64,000 nt of DNA from Orientallactaga sibirica (GCA_036365145.1 JAEOAD010000035.1:4215501-4279500); one strand, 5' to 3'. Positions 44,966 through 56,067 are shown, counted from the stretch's first letter. The notes: a model not told the origin generated them from the sequence alone. Program-made: numbers and translations.

Positions 44966-46213
44966 AAGAGAAGTGAAAGTTTAATATTACCAAGCACTAT
45001 AAATAGCATTACAAAATGTATCTACCCGCTGCTTAAAGCAAGCTGTCCTGCCAGTTTGGAAGATATTGGGACTTAGCTCTCTTTCATTTGGAGATTGCTT
45101 GTGTTGGGAGGAAACATTTATGACCCTCCTGCCTCTAAGAACCATCTTAGATGGCCAGGGGTATTCATTTTCAACTACCCAGAATGTTCTACAAATTAAA
45201 AGTGTTACATCTGCTGGCGCCCTGCTAGTGACCACCCAGGGGCAGGAACTCTCACTAGTAGTTCCTGTGTTCCCTGGAATGTTCTATGGAAACAATGGGT
45301 CCCCAGAAAAATCTCTCAATGAATCTTTTCTGTAGGAAAAATATATGAGGGATGAGCCGTCTTGTCCTGTGAAGACAAATAGAGGAAATTAAGTGTTCCA
45401 TGTCTTCATGCAGCACCGCATTACGATTTCCCAAGTGTCTGCATTTTCTTGGAAATAAAGAATTAACTGAAATGAAAAATCCAACAAAAATCCTAGCGTT
45501 CTTAACAAACACTAGTGGCTTTGCTTCTTTGAATTGTTTCAGTTCCATTTCTCTTCTGGATTTTGCCTTGAAAGATGAGCAGTTAGGAGCAGGCATTTAG
45601 CTCCCAGATGCATCCAGAGTGTCTGCAGCCTTTCTGCTAATTAACGGCTCACAGGGGGTCCTGAGGGAGAAGCCCTGCTTTCTGACACCATGGAGGGCCA
45701 GGCTAGAGAGGGGGGTCTCCTGTGAGCTTCCCCCCCCCCAAGTCACCAAACAAAGGTGGCAAATTCCCAGGGAAAGTATCAGGTGAATCTGTTAATGAGG
45801 CAGACACACCAGGAAGGAGGTTGCTGGAGGAGGGATATGTAGCCAGCGGTTGAGTGAACTTCAAGGAAGTGGAAGAGTTATTTATCTTTTCTCAGAAGAG
45901 GATTCCTCATCTCAGCTAAAAACATTTTCAAGCCAAATCTTTAGCTATACTTTTAAAGAGTTTTAGATAAACCTAGGGCTTCAGGGTTTATATTTTGAGG
46001 GAAAAAAAGACTTCATAATGAAGTTTTATATATGTTAGGATTATATATTTGTCTATGTTGTAACTTTATCTAAATATTTACCCCAAATTGAGCTTTAAGC
46101 TAAATGGTGGGGGGAGGAACCTTAGAGACTAATTTTTTTAAATTCTTCATTTTTGCTAGGAATTTCAGTGCAGTGCATTAAGCTCATACAAATAAGTTTA
46201 ACACTTGTTTAAA
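44966..46213. other. Anonymous single-copy DNA
   Basis: No repeat text recognised. 45600-45670 includes ctgctaattaacggctcaca, a homeodomain-type core in moderately GC-rich DNA. Frames up to 113 codons lack domains. AT-rich after 45890. Confidence 0.4.
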
Positions 46214-46218
46214 AAATA

Positions 46219-46330
46219 ACCTGCAGTAGTTGAGCATGGTGAGGCATACCTGTAATTCCAGCTACTTGAAAAGCTGAGGCAGGAAAATTGCAAACTTGGT
46301 CAACTTGGCAAAACTCTATCTTAAAAATAT
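46219..46330 (+). mobile_element. Old B1/7SL monomer-type SINE
   Basis: agcatggtgaggcatacctg, taattccagctacttgaaaa and gctgaggcaggaaaattgc: diverged plus-strand 7SL-type monomer. Confidence 0.65.
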
Positions 46331-46339
46331 GAATAAATA

Positions 46340-46690
46340 GGGCTGGGGAAATGGCTCAGTGGTGTGGAGCACTTTGCCACCCAAGCATGAAGGCCTGAAA
46401 GAACCAGAGTTGATCCCAAGCACCATGTAAAACTCTAGGTGTGAGCCGGGCGTGGTGGCGCACGCCTTTAATTCCAGTACTTGGGAGGCAGAGGTAGGAG
46501 GATCACCATGAGTTCGAGGCCACCCTGAGATTACATAGTGAATTCCAGGTCAGAGTGAGACCCTACCTCAAAAAACAAAAAACAACAACAAAAAAACTCT
46601 AGGTGTCTCCACACGTACCTGTAACCCTAGTCCTGTGAGTAGCAGAGATCAGAGAATCATCGGGGCTTGATGGTTAAAAAGTCTGCTCAA
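46340..46690 (+). mobile_element. B4-type SINE, opened by a B1
   Basis: gggctggggaaatggctcag head (46340-46442) and the continuation after the inserted B1 (46593-46690, cacacgtacctgtaacccta, gtgagtagcagagatcagag). Confidence 0.7.
46443..46592 (+). mobile_element. B1 SINE inside a B4
   Basis: gagccgggcgtggtggcgca head with intact Pol III A-box region, gtgaattccaggtcagagtg end and an A-rich tail. Perfect 14-bp target duplication aaaactctaggtgt (46429-46442 and 46593-46606). Confidence 0.95.
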
Positions 46691-46850
46691 AAATCTTCAC
46701 AAGACCCTCATAATAGGAGAAAAAGATGATGAGATCAAATTAAAAGAGAGACTAATGGAGAGACGGAGGGGAATGGGGGAGAGGAGGACAATATCATGGT
46801 TTATTGTCTGTAAGTATAGAAGTTGTCAATAAAAAAAGAAAGTAAATAAA
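46691..46850 (+). mobile_element. L1 3' end, 5'-truncated
   Basis: gggaatgggggagaggagga, caatatcatggtttattgtc and agaagttgtcaataaaaaaa are an L1 3' terminus with poly(A). Same terminus as the minus-strand L1 at 2578. Confidence 0.65.
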
Positions 46851-46971
46851 TAAATATTAGCTCTGGGGTCAGTGAGAGACTCTGTTTCAAGGAATGAAGT
46901 AGAAGAGCAATAGAGGAGAACATCCAACACTACACTAGCCTACAGGGCCGACTCTAGCAGCCAAGACACAT

Positions 46972-46973
<2 letters not shown>

Positions 46974-47022
<49 letters not shown>
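46974..47022. repeat. (CA)n microsatellite
   Basis: About 24 CA units. Confidence 0.97.
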
Positions 47023-47025
<3 letters not shown>

Positions 47026-47112
47026 AAATGCAAATACTATATAAACAAAGCACTCATAACACAATCAACCCATTACTACTACACACAAGCCAAGATGTAT
47101 AAATAACAAAAA

Positions 47113-47190
47113 ACTAAGGCTGTAGCTCAGTGTTGGAATACTTGCCTAGCATTGCTGAGGCCCTGGGTTCAATTCCTGCATTGTGAAAAT
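47113..47190 (+). mobile_element. ID-like SINE
   Basis: aaggctgtagctcagtgttg, tacttgcctagcattgctga and ggttcaattcctgc (B box): a near-complete ID body with a short tail. Confidence 0.8.
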
Positions 47191-47609
47191 CGGCTAGAGA
47201 CATGCCATTGGGCCACAATGATATACTTTCTACCATATTGTTTTGTTTATTTTTTCCTGTTTGTTCAATTAGCTTTCAAAGTTTCTCCTTTCCTTTACCC
47301 TGTGCCTGTCAGTTTGCTTAATTTGAATATATTGAGATTTTAGGAGCCTGCCAATACTCCACTCACTTCCTCCCCGTACAACCACCAGCTCCATTCTTAC
47401 CATTCTATAATTTCAGAAGCTTCACTTTCTGTTTTTATCCTTTAAATAATTAAAAATTTTAGCATGGGTATTTAACTTTAAAAATAGTACAATTAATCAG
47501 TTATTATTACCTTCATTCCATAAAATTAAAAAAACAGCTTTAATCCCAATCATTTTTCCATTCAACTTATTTTACTTCTCTCCAGTATTTTAGTTCAACT
47601 TGATTGTTT
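47191..47609. other. Anonymous T-rich DNA, possible L1 relic
   Basis: T-rich plus strand beside a secure minus-strand L1 3' UTR relic; no collinear match was secured here. Confidence 0.3.
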
Positions 47610-47750
47610 TGTTTTTAAATTTATTTATTTATTTATGAGAAAGGTACCACTTTGTGGGTCTGGCTTTACGTGGGTACTGGTGAATCAGACCTGGACCATC
47701 AGGCTTTACAAGTAAGTGCCTTTAAACACTAAGCTACCCCCCCTCCAACT
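47610..47750 (-). mobile_element. DIP-like SINE, short form, internally deleted
   Basis: tttatttatttatttatgag tail side, then directly accactttgtgggtctggct; the CT tract and part of the middle are missing. The head is worn (actaagctaccccccctcc). Confidence 0.75.
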
Positions 47751-47814
47751 CACGTTTTTGTTTTTTTTTTTAAAAAAATTATTTATTTATTTGAAAGAGA
47801 GAATTGGTAGTTTA

Positions 47815-48045
47815 TAATTGAGGCAGAATTTGCAGTGAAATGCACACCTTTTACATGTATAATTCTGTGTGTTTGAAACACATAGATACTTTTGAGTAAC
47901 CTCCACAAAATGAAGATATAAAACCTTTCCATCAAATTTCCTTCTCTCCTTTTCTTGTCAACTCCTGCCTCCTTTGCCAAAGTGGTTCTGATCTGTTACC
48001 TGAACTAGCTTTGCTTATTTTCAAGTTGCATAAAAATGTAATGAC
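47815..48045 (-). mobile_element. Ancient L1 3' UTR relic
   Basis: ataattgaggcagaatttgc, cacaccttttacatgtataa, ttgagtaacctccacaaaat and aagatataaaacctttccat follow the reverse of an old L1 3' UTR in order. Confidence 0.65.
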
Positions 48046-48148
48046 AAACAATTTAGAGGTTCCCAAAGTATACTCCTGAAGCTCTCAAGACCCTTTCAGG
48101 TGCCCACTAGGTCCAAAATATATTCATAATTAAAGTGCTACATACATA

Positions 48149-48272
48149 TTTTTAGATTTGTGTGTAGAGTGTGTGTATTGCAGTGTGTGATGTGGTATAT
48201 GTATAATGCATTTTTAGATTTGTGTGTAGAGTGTGTGTATTGCAGTGTGTGATGTGGTGTATGTATAACGTA
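48149..48272. repeat. 62-bp tandem duplication
   Basis: Two near-identical copies, each starting tttttagatttgtgtgtaga (48149 and 48211). The text is GT-rich and lies at the tail side of a B4-like element. Confidence 0.9.
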
Positions 48273-48450
48273 TGGACTTCTGTGTGCATATAGGCTTGCC
48301 CTGTGTGCAGTGAGGAGGCCAGGGGACAATGTCATGTGTCCTTTGTTCACTCATCCACCTGTTTCTTTGAGATGGAGTCTGTTACTCAAGTCAGAGTTAC
48401 TGATTCTCAACATTTTGCGGTCAGCATCGCTGAGGTAGCTCTCCAACCCT
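48273..48450 (-). mobile_element. Probable B4-type SINE
   Basis: agtgaggaggccaggggaca, gtttctttgagatggagtct and ctgaggtagctctccaaccc resemble a reverse B4; the middle is diverged. Confidence 0.5.
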
Positions 48451-48599
48451 ACTTTTCCCTTTAAGAGTCCTTTGGTTACCAGAACTTTTAAGTCATAATG
48501 AAATTTAAAAGTTTAATCATTTATTATTATTTTTTTTTTTTTGGTCAGGGCGAGTGCTCTTTGTTCATTGAGAAGACATCACATCCTCCTAGGTTTTCT

Positions 48600-48720
48600 A
48601 TTCCTGGAAGGGTATGAATTTGACTTTTATGTTTAGATCTATGGTGCATCTTAAATTCATTTTTGTATTGTGGTGACAAGAGATTTGCTCTCTTTCTCAT
48701 GGACCAACGTCCACTGCTAA
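48600..48720 (-). mobile_element. L1 ORF2 3' part relic
   Basis: ttatgtttagatctatggtg, catcttaaattcatttttgt and tgtggtgacaagagatttgc resemble the reverse strand of the end of L1 ORF2. Confidence 0.55.
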
Positions 48721-48721
48721 G

Positions 48722-48890
48722 GAACTGGAATGCATTGCTCTAGTGCAATGGTGTAGACAGCCCTGTCTTACTGAAGGAAGAAATGCTTCCCAGCACATTG
48801 TTTCTACAGAACTGGAATGCATTGCTCTAGCACAATGGTGTGGACAGCCCTCTCTTACTGAAGGAAGAAATGCTTCCCAGCACATTGCTG
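48722..48890. repeat. 87-bp tandem duplication
   Basis: Two copies (48722-48808 and 48809-48890) starting gaactggaatgcattgctct and sharing ctgaaggaagaaatgcttcc; few mismatches. The period is a multiple of three, so open frames of 77 and 82 codons on the two strands run through both copies. No domain is recognised, and I read this as chance. Confidence 0.92.
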
Positions 48891-49059
48891 AGGCACGTAG
48901 ACAGCCCTTCAGGGTGGAGCTGACGTGCTCTTGTGCCTTCATCATTGCTGTCCTGCGAGCACTAGACCACCTTTAGAACTGCATTTTCAGCACCATCCCA
49001 GGCCATACATATGTCAGGAGGAGGGCTCCAGGTCTCTGGTACTTCCTGTTATTTTTCTT

Positions 49060-49210
49060 ATCTGCTGAAGGCTTACTTCCCCATCAGAATACTAACTCAA
49101 ATGCTGCCTCTTTCTTGAAACTCTTCCCCTCTTTTTAAACCTGTCTTATTTTATCTAACAATCCTGACTCTTTAATGTGCCTTGCATTTCGAAAGTGTTC
49201 AGATGGGCCG
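49060..49210 (+). mobile_element. L2 LINE fragment
   Basis: actcaaatgctgcctctttc, ttgaaactcttcccctcttt and tttaatgtgccttgcatttc resemble the L2 3' region. Confidence 0.55.
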
Positions 49211-49255
49211 CTATGGTAAAGTGCGTGCAGGAAATGTTCAGTAAAGAATTGTTGA

Positions 49256-49470
49256 GGGCTGGAGAGATGGCTTAGCAGTCAAGAAGCCTACCTACCAAAC
49301 CTAAGAATGCCCGTTTGAGCACCAGGTCCCACATTTAGCCAGACACAAAGTGACACAAGGGCGTAATGCCACACTTGCCCACAAGGGGGTGGATGCGTCT
49401 GGAGTTCGTTCACAGCAGATGAGAGGCTGATGGTGCCCCATTCTCTGTCTCTCTCAAATTAAAAAAAAAA
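49256..49470 (+). mobile_element. DIP-like SINE, long form
   Basis: gggctggagagatggcttag head; no internal duplication. CTCF-like core CCACAAGGGGGTGG at 49379-49392. Shortened CT tract. Probable short target duplication around ttgttga / atgttga. Confidence 0.9.
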
Positions 49471-49705
49471 TATGTTGAATTTTCTTTTGCTCCAGGTCAG
49501 GAGTGTGGCAACTTGTCTGGGCATCCTACTTGTTTGAGACAATGTGCTTCTTGATGCTTTCTGAACAACCCACAGCAGGATGGATGTGAGAAATGCCCTT
49601 CTGGACAGGAGACATCCCAGCTCGGCAGCCTAACCGAATAGGCCAGGCTGGACACAATGTATGTGCATGCTCACTGCCGAGGGGCTACGCTGACATTCCC
49701 TTATG

Positions 49706-49875
49706 AAGGTTTTATTGATTTGCATGTTTATGTAGATGTGTGAGCCACTGCTAACAAACAGGAGATGCTTGTGCCACATTCTGTGACTAGCTTATATAGG
49801 TGGCATGGGAATTTAACCCAGGCTGTCAGACTTTGTAAGCAAGCACATTTCACTACCGAACCATCTTCCCAGGTG
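49706..49875 (-). mobile_element. DIP-like SINE, short form, worn
   Basis: gtgtgagccactgctaacaa, gtgccacattctgtgactag and accgaaccatcttcccagg head; tail side lost its CT tract. Confidence 0.65.
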
Positions 49876-51164
49876 ACATTTTTAATTAATATCAACTCAT
49901 CTATATGTGGAAAAGAACATCTACAGAAGAAAATCCAGATGCCCGGGTTGTTTAGAGTAAAACACTGCTGTTGGCAGTGTGGTGTAATGGTAGTGTTCTG
50001 TACCTTTTGTGGTCGTTTGAACGGGAATGTACATGACCGATAAGGTATATTTGAATAAGCTTGCAATTTAAGTCTCCAGCAGCCTGCTGAAGGAGATGTC
50101 ACTGGAGAGTGGGTCTTCTGGTCCAGCCCTAAGGCATGCACAGAATAATTTTGGAACTCTGGCTGCTCCGTGTTTGCTGGCTGTTTTGGAGGTGTCCCTC
50201 AGCTTCTGCCCCACAGTGATGCTTGCCTTGGATTGTATAAGCTGCTTCCGATGGGGTATTTCTTTTAGCAAATGAGAAACGAACTGCAACAGCTTTTAGC
50301 TTTACTTGTGAAAGCTTTCAGATGAAGAAACCAAGCAGGAAGTAAGATTATCTGTCTCTCTACTTTGTTGAAAGCAAATGCATTTTTCAAGATCATCACC
50401 TTAGAAAAGATACCGTTTAACAAAAAAAAAAGTAATATTTTCTCCAGTGACTGTCTTGGATGTATACCATACAAACTAACTTTGCTTAAATTAAGAATCT
50501 AACTTAGTGGAAGGTCACAGGGTTTCTTACAGATCCAGTGAGAACGTTAGACAACCAGGCTTCAGAAAAGTCGAAAACAAAGTACTCAGGCGGCATAAGC
50601 TAATGGAATGTTTATTTGGGCAGCCACTAATGACAGGAATTGGCTCCAACCCTGTTGGCCCTTGTCTCACTCATCTCTAGATTTAAACTCCCCAGAGAGA
50701 GACTTGGGGTATCCTTGCTCGGGTCTTTCATGCCTTACCCTAAGCTGGGGTGGTGGGAGGGAATAGCATTGTGTCAGACCGGAAAACGAGACGAGGAAGT
50801 TCGGTGTCCAGTGGAGAGACTCGGCTCTGTTGTCAGCAACGTGGGGAAAACGCAAACAGCAGGTGCCCCCCCCCATCGGAGTTTCTCGCCCAGTGCATGG
50901 CTCCCAAGCTGAGTTAGCTCATACTTGGTCTTCGACTACTTTCCTGATAATAAAGGGGATTTTTGGAGCTTGCAATAAATAGAGAAGTATGCCTTTTTTT
51001 CCTGACACATATTTGACTACAGCTGCAGGGAATGAATTAATTTATCTTCAGTAATCAACGTTTCCCAGAAAATAAAAATACTTTTCAACACAATCCATGA
51101 TTCACATTCCCACCCCATCCAAAGGAAATAACTTGAGGTAATGTAGAACACGATTCCAATGCTG
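49876..51164. other. Anonymous DNA, nothing recognised
   Basis: No repeat family secured. 50560-50960 has CpG-bearing text (accggaaaacgagacgagga) that could be an old LTR but I could not place it. C-run of nine at about 50866-50874. Confidence 0.35.
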
Positions 51165-51634
51165 TCTTGTGTGTTTTGTGTGTGTGCATGTGTGTGCTCA
51201 TGTGTGTGAGTGAGTGTGTGTGTGTGTGTGTGTGTGTTTGTGTGGGCATGCATGTGGAGGCCAGCCATTCCTCAGGTTCTGTCCACCTTTTTTTTTGAGG
51301 TAGGGTTTCACTCTGGCCCAGGCTGACCTGGAATTCACTATGTAGTCTCAGGGTGGCCTTGAACTCAAGGCGATCCTCCTACCTCTGCCTCCCGAGTGCT
51401 GGGATTAAAGGCGTGTGCCACCACACCCGGCCCCACTTTTTGAGACAGGCTCGTCTCACTTGTCTGGGGCTTGTCAAGTAGGCTAGACTGTCTGGCCAAC
51501 GTGCTCCAGTGATCCACCTGTTCCTACCTTCCCTGTAAGGGATCATAAGTGTGCCCTGTGATGCCTGACATATACTACATAGGTCAGTGGAGATTAGTCA
51601 AGCTCTTTACTGACTGGTCTATTTCCCCAGCCCA
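51165..51634 (-). mobile_element. B4-type SINE with (GT)n, opened by a B1
   Basis: GT-rich tail (51171-51243), atgcatgtggaggccagcca, tggcttgtcaagtaggc-like middle and ctggtctatttccccagcc head at right. Confidence 0.75.
51288..51432 (-). mobile_element. B1 SINE inside a B4
   Basis: Near-consensus reverse B1 (gaggtagggtttcactctgg ... gctgggattaaaggcgtgtg ... ccacacccggc) between ccacctttttt and ccactttttgaga of the host B4. Confidence 0.93.
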
Positions 51635-51782
51635 ATACCTTCTTGTTAAGCTCAGATGTATTCTGTCACAGGGACACAAGACCCGTGAAGAAACACGAAG
51701 GTAATCAGCGGGGACCATGTGCCTCCTGTGTCTCAACAACGGCCCCTGAGACAGCATTTGCACACAACAAAAATCACAAAAT

Positions 51783-51953
51783 GGCCAGAAAGGGTGGCAC
51801 TCACCTTTAATCCCAAAAATTGGGAAGCTGAGGTAGGAGGATCACGGTGAGTTTGAGGCCAGTCTGAGACTACATAGTGAATTCCAGGTCAGCCTGGCCT
51901 AGAGTGAGACCCTACCTCAAAAAAAAAAATAAATAAAAAAAAAAATAAAAAAA
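51783..51953 (+). mobile_element. B1 SINE with A-rich tail
   Basis: gaaagggtggcactcacctt, ggaagctgaggtaggaggat and tagtgaattccaggtcagcc, then a 45-bp A/AATA tail. Confidence 0.92.
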
Positions 51954-52075
51954 ACATGTCTAATGGATGTTTTAACATGCAGGAGCGTGTTTACCTTCTT
52001 ACCAGCACCGTGCCGTGTAATCAGTGAAGGATTCTAGGTTTTCTTAGAAGTTCAAGTCAAGTTCATGAAAGATAG

Positions 52076-52421
52076 TGTGGTGGTTGATTCAGGTGTCCCC
52101 CATAAACTTAGGTGTTCTGAATGCTAGGTTCCCAGCTGAAGGAGATTTGGAAATTAACGCCTCCTGGAGACAGTGTATTGTTGGGGCAGGATTATGGGTG
52201 TTATAGCCAGTGTCCCCTTGCCAGTGTTTGGCACGCTCTCCTGTTGCTATTGTCCACCTGATGTTGGCCAGGGGGTGATGTCCCCCCTCTGCTCATGCCA
52301 TCATTTTCCCTGCCATCCTCGAGCATCCCTTCGAACTTGTAAGCCAAAATAAATCCTTTTTTGCCCCAAAGCAGCTCTTGGTCGGGTGATTTCTGCCAGC
52401 AATGTGAACCTGACTGCAACA
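52076..52421 (+). mobile_element. Solo LTR of a lineage-specific MaLR family (copy 3, complete)
   Basis: Starts tgtggtggttgattcaggtg and ends gaacctgactgcaaca (TG...CA). An AATAAA signal (gccaaaataaatcc) lies about 70 bp before the end. A perfect 5-bp target duplication gatag flanks it (52071-52075 and 52422-52426), the length expected for ERVL/MaLR insertions. This fixes the family's ends, which also occur at 10680 and 17468 on the other strand. Confidence 0.9.
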
Positions 52422-52426
52422 GATAG

Positions 52427-52857
52427 TAAGGGCCAGGATAGTGGGTCATTCTCTGTTTATCTCATCGTTGTGGACACCGAGAGCAGCACCCAGATTCCCT
52501 TTGAGAGTGGCAGACCCTCCCTGTCAGCTGCATGGACTACTGTCAGCTCCAAAACCTCAGTCCTCTGCTCTTCCTGGAAGTGGCTGTCAACAAAAGAGAT
52601 CTTCTGTGCTCACCAGTAGCTCATACCCAATGGCTAAGCAGTGCAGGGGTACAAAGGCCTGTCTCTCTTCACTCTAATCAGGACGGCCCCTTCAGTCCAT
52701 CCCAGTCCCAGAAGCTGTCCAGGCTTGGCCATCACGTTTGTGAAGGTGACGTCACAGCAGAGCGTCTCCTTTGCCTGACCCTGCTGCTTTCTGGGCTTCC
52801 ACAGGTGCGTGGATGCTAAGGAACACTTCCCTCGTGTCACTATGCATCTTCAGTCAG
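52427..52857. other. Anonymous DNA, nothing recognised
   Basis: GC-richer single-copy-looking text with overlapping short frames (up to 95 codons) and no domain. Confidence 0.4.
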
Positions 52858-53060
52858 TGTGGTGGTTTGAATGTGAAGTTTCTCCTATAGGGTATGTGTT
52901 TGAGCTCTTGGACCCTTGCTGGTGGTACTGTTTGGAAAAGTAAGTGAATTTTTTTGTAATATTTTAATTTACTGATGAGAGAGGGGGAGAGCAAGAGAAA
53001 GAAAAAAAGAAGGAAAGAAAGAAAGAAAGAAAGGAAGGAAGGAAGGAAGGAAGGAAGGAA

Positions 53061-53108
<48 letters not shown>

Positions 53109-53390
53109 GGCACACCAGGGCCCTTTGCCACACATGTGCCATTCTGGCTTTTTGGGGATACTGGGGAATTGAACCCCGGGCTGTCAGGCTTTACAAGTAA
53201 GCACCATAAACCATCATTGAGCAATCTCTCCAACTCCGGTAATTGAATCTTACTAGGTGAAGCATCCCAAGAGGAAGAGGGTCACTGAGGTTGGCCTGGA
53301 GGATTTGTAACCCATCCTCACTTCCTGTTTTCTTACTTTACTTCCTGACTGTGGGTGCGATATGACTAGCCAGCGAAACAGCCCTGTTGC
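52858..53390 (+). mobile_element. MaLR/ORR1-like LTR, opened by a DIP SINE
   Basis: gtgtggtggtttgaatgtga, gctcttggacccttgctggt and, after the insertion, gaagagggtcactgaggttg and cacttcctgttttcttactt: the ORR1-like order of elements. The right end is uncertain. Confidence 0.65.
52950..53238 (-). mobile_element. DIP-like SINE, short form, with expanded purine tract
   Basis: Reverse copy: head caatctctccaactcc at right, ccacacatgtgccattctgg middle. The CT tract has turned into (GAAA)n/(GGAA)n at 52998-53108. Head and middle are otherwise usual for the short form. Confidence 0.85.
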
Positions 53391-54849
53391 CCTGGTCCTT
53401 GACAGCTCCCTTCACAGTCGCCTCTTCTCAGTCTTCATGTGGCATCTCCCATCACACTTCAGCATTCCCTTCTCCACCCTCAGCCTGCATCAGGGAACAC
53501 TGCTAGGAAGGGTGGTATAGCGGCATGGCAGTGAGCTGAGAAAACTCCAGGCTGCATCACAGCGTCTCTCGGGCTTGGCCATGCTTTCCAGCAGCCATGT
53601 CCCAGCAGAACGTGGCTGAATGGCTTGTTCATGTTACAGAGGACAGATCCCCACTCAAGGGACAGATTTCTCCCACAGCTAGAGGGCTCAGAGGATCACA
53701 GCTCCCCTTGGCTTCTCAGCTTTCTTCTCTATACTTTTTTAATGAACAACTGTTCATCTTTTCAAAGCATTCCTCCCATCTGCTTCTAGACAAGGTATCT
53801 GACAAAATTGCATTCTGAGACACATGCTGGCTACAAGCTCATAAAAGAATAGCCAGATAAGTAGTAAGTAGGTTTTTAATCAGAAGACTATATTGAACTG
53901 GAGATAGTAAAATCCTATATAACTACCTACAGATGCTGGAAATCTATAAAGCTATAGCCAAGGTCAGACTAGCTTACCTCCCTAATATGTTAGCCTTTGT
54001 TTTGTCTATACCTTTATTATTGAACTTAATAAACTATCACTTTTATTATGTACAGTACATAACTCCTGGAGTTTTATTACACTAGCTATAATCCCAGCAT
54101 AGGTGAGACTAAACGTAATGCGGCTATATAGAAATAGAGAGAATGAAAGACATGTTTCTTGAAAATATTTATTTTTACCAAGCAATCTGATTGTTGGAGA
54201 CATTGTCATTGAAAATAGCGTTTTACTTCCAAACTCCTTATGCTGGTGTTTCCTAAGTTATAAATTTGAAAAGATTCTTGAAACATCTACATAGTTTGCT
54301 AGTAAAATTATGATTTCAAGAAAATCTGTGTGGAATGAAACCAAAAGAAAATGATAGGTTGTAAAGAAACCTGATTCTCTCTGCACTACCCCAAACTCCT
54401 TGTAGAAACACTGGCTAAAAATATTAGGAAGGAGAGAAAATACCTCTGGGGTCTTAATGTATTTTGCAGACTTTCCTGTCCTCGAGGGTCCATTTAAGCT
54501 TGTGATTTTGGTGTTTAAGTGTCTGATGCAGTTTCGAGGAAGGCTGTTTGCTGTCACTGCTCCATGGGACTCTTGGGAATGCTCTGTTAATACTGGGTTA
54601 GCAGGACTTGAAATCTAACTTGCCTAGACAATAGCCAGAGAAATTATCAACTTATCACGAGTTTACCTCTAGGAGTGATTTGCTTTTAGGTTAATTCTAG
54701 CTTTGAGATTGCTAAGGGGGTGTGACATGCTTGCCAGGGAGTGCATTTCCTGAGATTAACACTGTCCGCATTACCCCCAGGAAGAAACTTCCAGGAAAAT
54801 CAGTATGACATCCACTCTTGTTCTCTGTTTACTTACTTTTGCAAGTGTA
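53391..54849. other. Anonymous single-copy DNA
   Basis: About 1.45 kb with no transposon text recognised. Frames up to 99 codons lack domains. Becomes AT-rich after 53810. Confidence 0.4.
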
Positions 54850-55085
54850 GCATGGGTGGTGGTGGTACTTGTGTATGGTACATGCATGTGTGTATGTGCA
54901 GATATGCTCCAGGCATGTGGAGACCAGAGGAGAATGTCGGGTGTCCTTCCTCTATCCTTCTCAGTGTGTTTCCTTGAGGTGATGTCTCTCTCCAAACCCG
55001 TAGGTATAGTTTTCAGCAGCTCCAGCAATTCTTCGGTTTCTGCTTCCTATAGGATTGGGGTTACAAATGTTTGTGTCCACGCCAC
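54850..55085 (-). mobile_element. Probable B4-type SINE
   Basis: catgtggagaccagaggaga, gggtgtccttcctctatcct and ttgaggtgatgtctctctcc follow the reverse B4 order; the head is lost. Confidence 0.6.
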
Positions 55086-55841
55086 ACTGTCTGTCACCTT
55101 GGAAAATACTATTTTTTTTTTCTTGTTCATTTCTGTGAATTGTCTTTCTTGATGATCTTGGGTTTTAGGCGGGTAGGGGGGTAGAGGCAGAGCTTGTTAA
55201 TAGCAGACACCAGAAGAGTTGGTGACGACCCTCTCCTCTGCTCCTTGAATTCTTTTGCATGGGCATTTGAAGGACCATAAGCAGTGGATGGAGTGAGCAT
55301 GTTGAATAATCAGTTTGCTATTGTGACACGGTAGATCTTGTGTGCCAACCATGGTTCCTGTCTACCCAGTGGCATACTTAATATCTAGACCCACACAGGT
55401 ATTTGTGAATGAATATTGTAATGCTGACAGAATATGGACATGTTCTGATATAGAAAAATGAAAGCCTGAAAATCAAAACTTCATTTTCTGTGGGAAGTTG
55501 TGACCCCATCCTTAATAGGACATGTGCTTTTTTTGCTTCTTCTTCATTGGCAAAGGGCCACTTGCACACGTTATAACTTGTTTTTATTGTCTTTTTGATT
55601 GATGCCAAGTGGTGATTCTACTGAGGTCAAGGCCAAGGGAATCATATACTTGTATCTTCTTGTGATGTCATGATCTAGGAAAGAAAACCTCCCTCCCTGG
55701 AGGGCCCCAGGTTGTTTGTGGAAAAGTGGATCTCATAAAGGAATAGAGTTAAGAGACATCCATTAAAACTTGAGGTAGCTAGCAGTAGTAAGTATAACTT
55801 AGACTTATTAAATGTTTTTGTATAGTATCATATTTCCAAGT
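55086..55841. other. Anonymous DNA, nothing recognised
   Basis: No repeat or exon evident. Confidence 0.4.
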
Positions 55842-56067
55842 TTTTTTTTTAAATAAGGATGTTTGTATATTTATTTGAGAGAGAGAGAGAGAGAGGAAGA
55901 GGCAGATAGAGAGAGAATGGGTGTGCCAGGGCCTCCAGCCACTGCAAACGACCTCCAGACACATGCACCGCCTTGTATATCTGGCTCATGTGGGTACTGA
56001 CAAATCAAACCTGTGTCTTCAGGCTTTAGAGGCAAGTGCCTTAACTGCTAAGACATCTCTCCAGCCC
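55842..56067 (-). mobile_element. DIP-like SINE, short form
   Basis: atgggtgtgccagggcctcc, agacacatgcaccgccttgt and gctaagacatctctccagcc head at right; purine tract gagagagagagagaggaaga at left. Confidence 0.92.
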
